NCBI GenBank assembly: GCA_009838975.1 | Contig: VXQO01000106.1 | Location: 1 to 40,156, forward strand | DNA: 40,156 bases | Direction of reading: 5' to 3' | Source: Gemmatimonadota bacterium | GTDB lineage: Bacteria; Gemmatimonadota; Gemmatimonadetes; Longimicrobiales; Gaopeijiaceae | Shown: positions 1 to 7,525 of the stretch, piece after piece | How positions within the stretch are numbered: the stretch's first letter is position 1 | How the letters are laid out: each line of letters opens with the position of its first letter | Program-made: the position numbers and the translations under genes | Notes under the pieces: model-generated | What the model saw: only the letters and a program-made list of their open reading frames with translations | Database searches by the model: none | Told to the model about the DNA's origin: nothing

Positions 1-102
1 GGTCTGCGCGGCTGCAGGGGTCGAGGCGAGCGTCGGGCCCGAAAGGAACAGGGCGAGCGCGCAGGCGGTAGCGGCGAAGATTCGGGGCATGCGTCGGGTC
101 AT
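1..102 (-). CDS. N-terminus of a secreted protein (partial, runs off left edge)
   Basis: Only the first 34 codons are in the window, read leftwards from an ATG at 102. They encode a classic Sec signal peptide: a basic start (MTRRMPRIF), a hydrophobic core rich in Ala and Leu, and a probable signal-peptidase site near the AAA-QT at residues 30-34. A second in-frame Met at codon 5 (90-88) is an alternative start. The mature protein lies outside the window, so its function cannot be stated. It is divergent from the beta-barrel gene at 375, with about 270 bases between them. Confidence 0.6.
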   Translation of the reverse strand, partial: MTRRMPRIFAATACALALFLSGPTLASTPAAAQT

Positions 103-199
103 CACACTCGGGTCCTGGTTTGGGGGGGTCCGGGTTTTGATGGGGGATTATGGGGCCGGATGAGCACCGTGGCGCAAGGTGTCACATCCGAGCATGCTT

Positions 200-290
200 T
201 TGTCCCTGGTGGTTTCTGCGGGACCATGCGGTGGTGCGCGGCTGTGCCCGGAGCAGCCTTGTCCCCGGTGATTTTTGCGGGACCATGCGG
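200..290. repeat. pair of imperfect 32-bp direct repeats
   Basis: Positions 200-231 and 259-290 are the same 32-base unit with 29 of 32 identities, offset by 59 bases. Each unit runs from TTGTCCC through a shared TGCGGGACCATGCGG end. A weaker third echo (CCCTGGTG) begins near 302. They lie in the 272-base gap between the divergent partial secreted gene and the beta-barrel gene. I see no other gene in this gap. Long reading frames cross the repeats, but the convincing signal peptide begins only at 375. Confidence 0.6.
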
Positions 291-374
291 GCAGTCTTCA
301 GCCCTGGTGCCGCCCTCCCCGCAGTCACCAACCACCCGCTTGAACACCCCCCGACCCGTCGCTACGTTTCACCC

Positions 375-1001
375 ATGAGACCGCCCCTCGCACCCCTTTT
401 CTGCACATTCCTGCTCGCGGTCTCTGTCGGCACCATCCAGGCGCAGGGAAGAACCACCGACCTGATCCTCGGGGCCGGCGCGACCATGGCCTTCGCGACG
501 GACGAGGAAGCCACCGAGAGCCGCGTCGGACTGAATGCCGCGGCAGGGTTGTCCCTGCGGGTGGTCGACGCGATCGGACTGCGAGTGGAAGCCGGCTACA
601 TCCAGAAGGGCGCGGGATCGGAGATCAATGAGGACGGAGCGACCGGACAGTTGAACATCGAGGTGGACTATGCCGTGCTGCGTGGCCTGCTCGAAATCGG
701 CGGCGACTTCCACCTCCTCGGCGGCGCGACCGTGGGGCGCGACCTGCGATGCAATGTGGCCTTCGACGTTTCTGCCGCGGGGATCGACCTGTCGAGCGAC
801 CGGAGCTGCGACGAGATGAATATCGCAACGAACGACGATCTAGGGGTCACCGTCGGGGCGGGCTACGATGCCGGTCTCGTCGGCCTCACGCTGCTGGTTA
901 CCGAGGGCCTGGACGAGATCTTCGCCGGCGACGACGTACCTTCCGGCCGCAACCGCACCGTCTCGCTCGTCGGATCCATTCGCATCCCGCTTTCCGGATA
1001 G
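375..1001 (+). CDS. predicted outer-membrane beta-barrel protein
   Basis: This 208-residue protein starts with a signal peptide (MRPPLAPLFCTFLLAVSVG, cleavage after AQA near residues 21-25). The mature part alternates short amphipathic strands with Asp/Gly turns: a first strand around LILGAGATMAF, then ones around VGLNAAAGLSL, LRVEAGYIQKG, AVLRGLLEIGG and a final SLVGSIRIPL. The outer-membrane beta-barrel families of the PorT/OmpW kind look like this. A Cys pair near residues 117 and 136 may form a loop disulfide. The reading frame stays open upstream to 150, but the start at 375 is chosen because the signal peptide begins there. The barrel assignment is from pattern only; no specific family is recognised. 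Confidence 0.7.
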   Translation: MRPPLAPLFCTFLLAVSVGTIQAQGRTTDLILGAGATMAFATDEEATESRVGLNAAAGLSLRVVDAIGLRVEAGYIQKGAGSEINEDGATGQLNIEVDYAVLRGLLEIGGDFHLLGGATVGRDLRCNVAFDVSAAGIDLSSDRSCDEMNIATNDDLGVTVGAGYDAGLVGLTLLVTEGLDEIFAGDDVPSGRNRTVSLVGSIRIPLSG

Positions 1002-1023
1002 CTGCTCCCGGGCGGGCGCACCC

Positions 1024-1893
1024 CTACCGCCCCGCCGCCGCCCTCCCCGCGCTCACGGCGGCCGCGTCGTTCACGATGAACATGCGGAAGCCCTGACCGA
1101 TCCGCTCGGCGATGTCGTCGACGCCGGCGGTGATGCCGCACGGCACCCCGTGGGCCTGGCACGCGGCCAGCACGGTCTGGATCGCGGCCTCCACCGCTTC
1201 CATGTCGCCCTCGTAGGAGCGGCGCAGGTCGCCCGGGCCGGCAAAGACGACGCTCACGCCCGGCGTCGCGACGATCTCGTCGGCGCGCTCGACCCCGCTA
1301 CGGTCCTCGATGATCAGGATGCTCAGCAGCGAGCCCGACGGGTTGCCGGGCCAGAGCTCGTCGCCCATCGCCGAGACGGCCACGGCGGCTTCCGCGCCCG
1401 ACTCCACGTGCGGGAACACGATCGCCGCCACACCCGCGTCGAGCGCGGTGGCTACGTTGGCCCGCGCCGCGTCCTCGCCGTCGCGGATCGGAGGCACACG
1501 GAGGATCATGGGATGCGGCGCCTCGGCCCCGGACCCTTCCGCGACCCCCGCCATGTAAAGTTCAGTTGTCATTATGTCAAATGGACCTGACTCCAGCGAG
1601 TAGAACACGAAGTCGAGTTCGCGGTTCTGGCCCATGAGTGCGCCCTGTTCGCGGGTGGTCGGGCCGGAGAAGGTTCCGAAGACGGCCTGGCCGTCGGCGA
1701 GAACGGCAGCCAGGGCCGAGGCGTCTGTCGTCACGGTGGCCACAGATGCATCAGTCGCGGCGTCCGCCTCGCCGCCCGAGTCGCCGGACTGCTCGGGGGC
1801 GGCGCAGCCCGCGACGACAAGCGCAGCCGCAACGACAGTGGCCAGGGAAATCGACGGGGCGGGAATCGAGGCCTGCGGCTTGATCGAAGACAT
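1024..1893 (-). CDS. HpcH/HpaI aldolase-fold lipoprotein, catalytic His apparently replaced
   Basis: The protein has 289 residues. The N-terminus is a lipoprotein signal (VVAAALVVAGC, lipid Cys about residue 30) followed by a Ser/Asp/Ala linker. The rest follows the HpcH/HpaI aldolase/citrate-lyase beta family: an Arg in LRVP (R132), the metal-type Glu in IIED (E196) and the Asp of GPGDL (D222). In HpaI-type enzymes the segment after strand 2 reads like IDGEH and carries the catalytic Asp and His. Here it reads YSLES, so both seem lost (Ser near 102). Family members are normally cytosolic class II aldolases acting on pyruvate-derived 2-keto acids; a lipid-anchored copy is unusual. It converges with the beta-barrel gene, 22 bases apart. 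Confidence 0.75.
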   Translation of the reverse strand: MSSIKPQASIPAPSISLATVVAAALVVAGCAAPEQSGDSGGEADAATDASVATVTTDASALAAVLADGQAVFGTFSGPTTREQGALMGQNRELDFVFYSLESGPFDIMTTELYMAGVAEGSGAEAPHPMILRVPPIRDGEDAARANVATALDAGVAAIVFPHVESGAEAAVAVSAMGDELWPGNPSGSLLSILIIEDRSGVERADEIVATPGVSVVFAGPGDLRRSYEGDMEAVEAAIQTVLAACQAHGVPCGITAGVDDIAERIGQGFRMFIVNDAAAVSAGRAAAGR

Positions 1894-2101
1894 GGGGTAG
1901 AGCCCGGTCCGGGGGGAAGATATCGTGCCGGGGCCAAGTCTAGCGCGCGGACCCGTGAAGCGACAGGCGGCCAGGCGCGACGTCCCGGGCCGCGCACCGG
2001 CACTCCCCCATCTGGTTCATCCCGGCAAAGATGCGTACTTTTTCGCGCGAGAACGACCCGCCGACAATACCGTCACACTCGACACCAAGGGATAAGACAA
2101 C
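1894..2101. other. divergent intergenic region, no gene seen
   Basis: These 208 bases separate the aldolase-like lipoprotein (leftward) from the His-rich EF-hand protein (rightward), so both promoters should be here. I see no clear sigma-70 hexamers, operator palindrome or small gene. A purine run (AAGGGAT) about 10 bases before the ATG at 2102 is a weak ribosome site. Confidence 0.4.
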
Positions 2102-2752
2102 ATGGTGAACGCAAGACAGCTGACCGCTGCGGCCCTCGCCGCCGTCCTCGTGGCCGCGGCCGCCCAGACCGCCTCTGCGCAGAGCGCCGCGCACCGGCAT
2201 ATCGGGCACGTCGGAGACATGTTCAACGGCACGCCGGACAACGTCGGGCTCCTCACGGCCGCCCAGGCCGAGGCCGAGGTCGCGGCCCAGCACGCCGGCC
2301 TCGCCGCCGGATCCGGGGACCTGGCCGGGATCCAGCGGCATATCGTGCACGTGCTGCACGCGATTGATCCGTCCACCTCCGAGCGGGGGCCGGGCAGGGG
2401 CTACGGGCTCGTCAGGGCCGCCAACGGCTGCGCCCAGCACATCGGGATGGCCGGCGGGTCGGACGACGCATCGGATGCGGTGAGGACGCACTCCAACCAC
2501 GTCGGCACCGCCTGCCAGAACGTCGCGACCTGGGGTGAGGGCATCGCCGGGAAGGCGGCGGAAGTGGCTGCGGCGACCGACATGGCGGCGGCCATGGCAC
2601 TCGCCGAAGAGATCGCGGCGATGGTCGACGCCATCGTCAACGGCACCGACGCCGACGGCGACGGCCGCGTCTCCTGGGGCGAAGGTGAAGGCGGCCTGGC
2701 GCAGGCGGCAACGCATCTTGGTCTCATGAAGCGGGCCGAGGGTCTGGGCTGA
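2102..2752 (+). CDS. secreted His-rich protein with one EF-hand-like loop
   Basis: A 216-residue protein of no family I recognise. It begins with a Sec signal peptide (Ala-rich core, cleavage after ASA near residue 26). The mature part is Ala-rich and predicted helical, with His in spaced clusters: HRHIGH (31-36), H64, H80/H83/H86, H113, H130/H133 and H205. There are two Cys near 110 and 138. Near the C-terminus, residues 183-194 form a canonical calcium EF-hand loop (DADGDG, with Glu at loop position 12). This suggests a periplasmic metal-binding or four-helix-bundle protein, possibly working with the cytochrome c 19 bases downstream on the same strand. That link is inference. Confidence 0.6.
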   Translation: MVNARQLTAAALAAVLVAAAAQTASAQSAAHRHIGHVGDMFNGTPDNVGLLTAAQAEAEVAAQHAGLAAGSGDLAGIQRHIVHVLHAIDPSTSERGPGRGYGLVRAANGCAQHIGMAGGSDDASDAVRTHSNHVGTACQNVATWGEGIAGKAAEVAAATDMAAAMALAEEIAAMVDAIVNGTDADGDGRVSWGEGEGGLAQAATHLGLMKRAEGLG

Positions 2753-2771
2753 GGGCCTCGAAAGAAACCAC

Positions 2772-3245
2772 ATGAGAACTGAACGAACCATGAACACTGC
2801 ACGGGGTGCGTCCGCGATTCTGGTGGCGGGCGCCGTATTGCTCAGCCTGGGCGCGTTCGAGTCCGGCACGCGCGGCGCTTCCACTGCTCACGGCGCGCTC
2901 GAAGCAACGCGCACCGCCACGGCAACCACGCCGATCGCGCTCCAGGACACCGTCAGCTTCGCCGACGACATCCTTCCGATCTTCCGCCAGCGGTGCGGCG
3001 AATGCCACGGCGCAGAGGACGAAAACGGCGAGGTGCGCACCGAGGTCAGCCTCAACCTCCTCGAGTACGAGAGGGTCATTGCCGGCTCGGAATTCGGTAC
3101 GGTGGTCGAAGCCGGAGACCCGGCCAACAGCTTCCTGCTGGACATGATCGTCGACGGCACCATGCCCGAGCAGGGCGACCCGGTGCCCGAGGAGGAAATC
3201 GCGCTGATCCGTGCCTGGATCGAGGCGGGCGCACCGAACAACTGA
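2772..3245 (+). CDS. mono-haem planctomycete-type cytochrome c protein
   Basis: This 157-residue exported protein carries one haem c site, C75-G-E-C78-H79, in the context FADDILPIFRQRC. That context is typical of the PSCyt1 and related cytochrome c domains found beside secreted dehydrogenases. A Met in DGTMPEQG about 50 residues later is the likely sixth haem ligand, and IRAWIEAGAP closes the domain. The N-terminus is hydrophobic (residues 13-28), either a signal peptide or anchor. A second start lies at codon 7 (2790). It probably shares a transcript with the His-rich EF-hand gene upstream. The role would be periplasmic electron transfer; the partner is unknown. Confidence 0.8.
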   Translation: MRTERTMNTARGASAILVAGAVLLSLGAFESGTRGASTAHGALEATRTATATTPIALQDTVSFADDILPIFRQRCGECHGAEDENGEVRTEVSLNLLEYERVIAGSEFGTVVEAGDPANSFLLDMIVDGTMPEQGDPVPEEEIALIRAWIEAGAPNN

Positions 3246-3279
3246 CCTTGCGACCGCGGCGGGGTCGAAAGCCCCCGGC

Positions 3280-4098
3280 TCAGGCCCTGCCGCGCCTCCT
3301 CAGCCACTCGACCGTCAGGAGCAGCAAGGCCGCAAAGGCGATCAGGAACGTCGCCACGGCGAGGATCGCGGGGCTGATCTGCTCGCGGATCCCCGACCAC
3401 ATCTGGCGGGGAATGGTGCGCTGGTCGACCCCGCCCATGAACAGCACCACCACCACCTCGTCGAACGAGACGGCGAAGGCGAACAGCGCGCCGGAGATCA
3501 CGCCGGGCGCGATCAGTGGGAACTGCACCCGCCGGAAGGTCGTCCACGGCCCCGCGCCCAGACTCGCGGCGGCCCGCGTCAGGTTGGGGTCGTAGGCGGC
3601 CAGAGTCGCAGTGACCGTGACGACAACGAAGGGCACACCCAGCGCCGCGTGCGCCAGTATGATCCCCAGGTGCGTCTGTCCCAGCCCGAGACCGGAGTAG
3701 AAGAAGAACATCCCCGCCGCCGCAATGATAACCGGCGTCACCATGGGCGAAATCAGAATCCCCATGATCGCCCTTCGCGCAGGCACCGCCGGGTTGGCCA
3801 GCCCGAGGGCGGCGAGAGTCCCCAGGACGGTGGCGATGACCGTGGCGCTCACCCCGATCACCATGCTGTTCACCAGACTCCCGGTCCAGGCCTCGTTTTC
3901 GATGATCTCGCGGTACCATCTGAGCGACCAGGCGTCGGGATCGAGGCGCAGCATCCCTTCGGTGAAGGTGAAGTAAGGCTCCGCGTTGAAGCTGAGGGGG
4001 ACGATTACCAGAATGGGGGCCACCAGAAACACGAATACGAGCGTGCAGAATGCCAGGTAGGCCAGGCGGCCCGGGCCCGGTCGCGTGGCGGCCGTCAT
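3280..4098 (-). CDS. potC: polyamine-type ABC transporter permease, PotC-like
   Basis: This is an integral inner-membrane permease of 272 residues with about six membrane helices, the first near residues 14-35. The EAA motif that docks on the ATPase is visible as AAASLGAGPWTTFRRVQFPLIAPG, starting near residue 175. The long ectodomain loop after TM1 (FNAEPYFTF, WSLRWYREI) matches PotC/YdcV-type spermidine/putrescine permeases. The start at 4098 overlaps the stop of the other permease gene by four bases (ATGA), so the two are translationally coupled. The frame extends upstream without a stop but only into the neighbouring gene. Substrate specificity cannot be read from the permease. Confidence 0.88.
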   Translation of the reverse strand: MTAATRPGPGRLAYLAFCTLVFVFLVAPILVIVPLSFNAEPYFTFTEGMLRLDPDAWSLRWYREIIENEAWTGSLVNSMVIGVSATVIATVLGTLAALGLANPAVPARRAIMGILISPMVTPVIIAAAGMFFFYSGLGLGQTHLGIILAHAALGVPFVVVTVTATLAAYDPNLTRAAASLGAGPWTTFRRVQFPLIAPGVISGALFAFAVSFDEVVVVLFMGGVDQRTIPRQMWSGIREQISPAILAVATFLIAFAALLLLTVEWLRRRGRA

Positions 4099-5300
4099 CC
4101 CAGCCCCATCCGTTCGACGCCCACGAGCCGGTCGTACAGCGCGTAGAGCAGGAGCACGCCCGCCAGCAGCACCCCGCCCAGCGCCGCCGCCAGCCCCCAG
4201 TTGAGGGACGTCTGCATGTGGTACGCGATCATGTTGGAGATGAGCTGCCCGTCGCTGCCACCCACGAGCGCCGGGGTGATGTAGTAGCCGATCGCCAGGA
4301 TGAAGACGAGCAGCGCCCCCGCCCCCACCCCCGGCAGCGACTGCGGCCAGTACACGCGCAGGAACGCCTGCAGCGGTGTGGCGCCGAGCGAGGCCGCCGC
4401 GTTCATGTGGGTCGAGGGGATCCCGCGCATCACGGAGTACAGCGGCAGGACCATGAACGGGAGCAGCACGTGGGTCATGGCGACTATGGTCCCGGTCATG
4501 TTGTAGACCATGGCCAGCCGGCCGTCGTCGCTCACCAGTCCCATGGCGACCAGGATGTCGTTGAGGACGCCCTGCGTCTGAAGCAGCACGATCCAGGCGG
4601 TGGTCCGCACCAGCAGCGAGGTCCAGAAGGGAACCAGCACCAGCACGAGCAGCAGGTTCGCGCGGTGGGGCGGCGCGCGCGCGATCAGGTGCGCGATCGG
4701 GTAGCCCAGCAGGAGGCACAGCAGGGTGATGACCCCGCTGACCATCAGCGTCCGCAAGAACAGCCGCAGGTAGATCCGCCGCTCCTCGGGCTGTGAAGCC
4801 ACCGAACCGTCGGGCAGACGCTGCAGGTCGACCGCGTTCAGGTAGTGGCGCGCCGTGAACCGCTCACCGGTGGTTCGGATCGCGTGCCAGGTGGCGGGGT
4901 CGGCCCAGGCCTCGTCGATCGCGGTCATGGCTTCTCGCCAGGGTCCCTGCCCGATGTCTCCCAGATCCCGCGCGGTGCCGGTGACCACGCTGCGGAGTCC
5001 GCCCTGCACGCGGTTCACCCGGCCGGCCACCTGGCCGACCGTGCGCTCCGCCGCAGCGCGCTCCAGTTCGCGGGCGGCGGCCGCGTACACCGCCTCCGGC
5101 GGCGTTCCCGTCCCATCCCAGGCCTCGAGCAGCGCCAGCGTCTCGGGCAGCGCGTCGGCCACCACGGGATCGTGGACGCTACGCGTCAGCATCGTCGCCA
5201 ACGGCGCGATGAAGGTCACCCCGATGAAGATCAGGAGGGGTGCGACGAGCCCCAGCGCACGGAGTTGCGCGCGGCGCTCGTGGGCGACAGGGACCTTCAA
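4095..5300 (-). CDS. potB: polyamine-type ABC transporter permease, PotB-like, with large loop
   Basis: This is the partner permease. The first helix (LGLVAPLLIFIGVTFIAPL) is followed by a periplasmic segment of over 130 residues rich in Ala, Arg and Glu, longer than in E. coli PotB. The remaining helices follow, with the EAA motif AAASLGATPLQAFLRVYWPQS. I place the start at a TTG (5300-5298) whose last bases overlap the TGA of the binding-protein gene (TTGA). This leaves about 16 residues before TM1, as is usual. A GTG at 5354 would add 18 residues and overlap the upstream gene by 58 bases; it cannot be excluded. The long loop may contact the binding lipoprotein (inference). Confidence 0.85.
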   Translation of the reverse strand: MKVPVAHERRAQLRALGLVAPLLIFIGVTFIAPLATMLTRSVHDPVVADALPETLALLEAWDGTGTPPEAVYAAAARELERAAAERTVGQVAGRVNRVQGGLRSVVTGTARDLGDIGQGPWREAMTAIDEAWADPATWHAIRTTGERFTARHYLNAVDLQRLPDGSVASQPEERRIYLRLFLRTLMVSGVITLLCLLLGYPIAHLIARAPPHRANLLLVLVLVPFWTSLLVRTTAWIVLLQTQGVLNDILVAMGLVSDDGRLAMVYNMTGTIVAMTHVLLPFMVLPLYSVMRGIPSTHMNAAASLGATPLQAFLRVYWPQSLPGVGAGALLVFILAIGYYITPALVGGSDGQLISNMIAYHMQTSLNWGLAAALGGVLLAGVLLLYALYDRLVGVERMGLG

Positions 5301-6388
5301 CGCGCCAGCCAGGCGCTGAAGCGCTCGTTGAGCTCGTCCTGGTGGTCCACCCACCAGGACCAGTCGTAGCGCAGGGCGCGCGCGGAGTTCGCGGGGCTCG
5401 CCGGCATGTGCGGCTCCATCTCGACCCCCGCGACCACGTGGGTGGTCACGAGCGGCATGCCCGAGCGGCGCATCGGGGAGTACGAGATCCGGCGGGCGAT
5501 GCGCGCCATCGACTCGGCGCTCGTCGAGAAGGCCACGTACTCCAGCGCCTCCGCGAGCCTGGGCGTCCCCGCGACGATCCCGACCTGGCCCACGTCAAGC
5601 AGCTGCCCGTCCCACACGATCACGAACGGCTGGTTCTCGAGCACCTGCGCGTTGAAGATGCGACCGTTGTAGGCGGTGGACATGATCACTTCGCCGTCGG
5701 CCAGCATCTGCGGCGGCTGGGCGCCCGCCTCCCACCAGATCACCTCGTCCTTGATCGTCTCGAGTACGGCGAAGGCGCGGTCGAGCCCCTCGGGCGTGTC
5801 CAGCGTGGCGTACACCTGGTCGAGCGGCACGCCGTCGGCGATGAGCGCGAACTCCAGGTTGACCTGCGGCACGCGCCGCATCCCGCGGCGGCCGGGGAAC
5901 GCCTCCAGGTCGAAGAAGTCGGCCATCGTCGCGGGCTTCGTGCCCGGGATGTTCTCGTCGTTATAGGCGTACACCGTCGACCAGTAGAGATTGCCGACGC
6001 CGCACTCCGTCTGGCCCTCGGCCACGAAGTCTTCGGCCGCGGGAGTTCCGTCGGCGCCGGGGGGCAGCGAGTTGACGTCGATCGGTTCCAGCAGTCCCTC
6101 GTCGCACCCGCGCACCGCGTCGGCGATCTCGAGGTCGACCACGTCCCAGTGGATGTCGCCGATGTCGACCTGGGCCCGGATCTGGGCGAGGCCTCCGTTG
6201 TAGTCCTCCACCTCGATCCGTATTCCGGTCGCCTCGGTGAAGGGGATGTTGGCGCCCTCGTTGACCGCACGACCGTAGGAGCCGCCCCAGGATACGGTGG
6301 TGATCGACTGGGGCGCGTCCGAACCGCACGCTGCGACGGAAACGGCGGCCAGCAGCGCGGGGACGATCGAGGTCGGCAGAAGTCTCAT
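5297..6388 (-). CDS. ABC transporter substrate-binding lipoprotein, PotD/PotF-like
   Basis: The protein has 363 residues, with a lipobox (VSVAAC) anchoring it outside the inner membrane. The mature start TTVSWGGSYGRA is typical of extracellular solute-binding proteins of the spermidine/putrescine type. Other family marks are WDVVDLEIADA near residue 82, LYWSTVYAYN near 135 and the C-terminal WWVDHQDELNERF. Substrate is most likely a polyamine or other small cationic amine, from family and from the flanking permeases. It overlaps the downstream permease gene by four bases and lies 33 bases below the ATPase gene, giving the order ATPase, binding protein, permease, permease in one operon. Confidence 0.85.
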   Translation of the reverse strand: MRLLPTSIVPALLAAVSVAACGSDAPQSITTVSWGGSYGRAVNEGANIPFTEATGIRIEVEDYNGGLAQIRAQVDIGDIHWDVVDLEIADAVRGCDEGLLEPIDVNSLPPGADGTPAAEDFVAEGQTECGVGNLYWSTVYAYNDENIPGTKPATMADFFDLEAFPGRRGMRRVPQVNLEFALIADGVPLDQVYATLDTPEGLDRAFAVLETIKDEVIWWEAGAQPPQMLADGEVIMSTAYNGRIFNAQVLENQPFVIVWDGQLLDVGQVGIVAGTPRLAEALEYVAFSTSAESMARIARRISYSPMRRSGMPLVTTHVVAGVEMEPHMPASPANSARALRYDWSWWVDHQDELNERFSAWLAR

Positions 6389-6421
6389 GGCGTGGTCCTC
6401 TCGTTGCCGGGGGGCGCCCGG

Positions 6422-7525
6422 TCAGGGATGCTCGTGGTCCAGGGCGCGGCAGTCGCTGACGGTCCACCCGATGCGAACGTCGTCGCCCTCGAGCAGGCCG
6501 CCGTGCCCCAGGACGTTCGGGATCGTGGCGATGAAGTCGTCACGGCCACACGCGGCCAGGCGAATGCGCAGGTGGTCGCCCAGGAAGGTCAGGTCCTCCA
6601 CCCTGGCGCTCACTTCGTTCCGGTAGCTGCCGGGCTCCGGGTTGATCGCGACGCGCTCGGGCCGGATGGACAGCGTGACATCGTCCCCTGCCTCGCAGGG
6701 CGCCACCTTCAGCGCTCGGATCTTCTCGCCCCCCGTTTCCACGTCGCACACGTCGCCGTCCAGCATCGCCGTGACGCGGCCGTGCAGCTGGTTGTTCTCG
6801 CCGATGAAACGGGCGACGAAGGCGCGCTCAGGCTCCTCGTACAGCCCCTCGGGCGCCGCGATCTGCTCCACGATGCCGCCCCGCAGCACCGCGATCCGGT
6901 CCGACATGACCATCGCTTCCTGCTGGTCGTGCGTGACGTAGACCACGGTCACGCCCAGAGTGCGGTGGATGCGTCGGATCTCGTACTGCATCTCCTCGCG
7001 CAGGCTGCGGTCGAGCGCTCCAAGCGGCTCGTCCATCAGCACCAGGGTGGGCTCGAACACCAGCGCGCGCGCGATCGCGACGCGCTGCTGCTGACCGCCG
7101 GAGAGCTGCCCCGGCCGGCGGTCCGCGAAGCCTTCGAGGCGGACCAGCCGGAGCGCGCGTTCGACCCGCCTGCCGCGCTCGGCGGCGTCCATGCCCCTCA
7201 CCTCCAGCGGGAACGCGAGGTTGGCGCCGACGGTCATGTGGGGAAAGAGCGCGTAGTTCTGGAAGACCATCCCGATCCCGCGCTTGCGCGGTGGCAAGTC
7301 GTGGATGGGCCGGCCGTCCAGGAGGATCTCGCCGGCGGTGGGTGCCTGGAACCCCGCGAGCATCATGAGGATCGTGGTCTTGCCGGACCCCGAGGGGCCG
7401 AGCAGCGTCACGAACTCGCCGGTGCGGATGCTCAGGTCGAGGTCCTCGACGACCAGTGTGCGTCCGTCGTAGCTCTTGGCCACGCCCCTGAACTCGACGT
7501 GGGCGGTGTCCCGGCGGGCTGTCAC
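6422..7525 (-). CDS. potA: polyamine-type ABC transporter ATP-binding protein
   Basis: This 367-residue ATPase starts at a GTG overlapping the stop of the M20 peptidase gene (GTGA). Nucleotide-binding motifs are intact: Walker A GPSGSGKT (43-50), Q-loop VFQNYALF (87-94), signature LSGGQ (141-145), Walker B LVLMDE (161-166) and the switch His in VTHDQQEA (H199). After about residue 235 comes a TOBE-type domain (ENNQLHGRV, LSIRPERV), typical of PotA, UgpC and related importers. It energises import by the two downstream permeases in the inner membrane. Confidence 0.9.
   Translation of the reverse strand: MTARRDTAHVEFRGVAKSYDGRTLVVEDLDLSIRTGEFVTLLGPSGSGKTTILMMLAGFQAPTAGEILLDGRPIHDLPPRKRGIGMVFQNYALFPHMTVGANLAFPLEVRGMDAAERGRRVERALRLVRLEGFADRRPGQLSGGQQQRVAIARALVFEPTLVLMDEPLGALDRSLREEMQYEIRRIHRTLGVTVVYVTHDQQEAMVMSDRIAVLRGGIVEQIAAPEGLYEEPERAFVARFIGENNQLHGRVTAMLDGDVCDVETGGEKIRALKVAPCEAGDDVTLSIRPERVAINPEPGSYRNEVSARVEDLTFLGDHLRIRLAACGRDDFIATIPNVLGHGGLLEGDDVRIGWTVSDCRALDHEHP

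Noticed and set aside
4099-4719. An N-terminal extension of the PotC-like gene to 4719
   Set aside because: The extension lies wholly inside the PotB-like gene in another frame and reads as Arg/Gly-rich noise. The ATGA overlap at 4098 gives a normal permease start.
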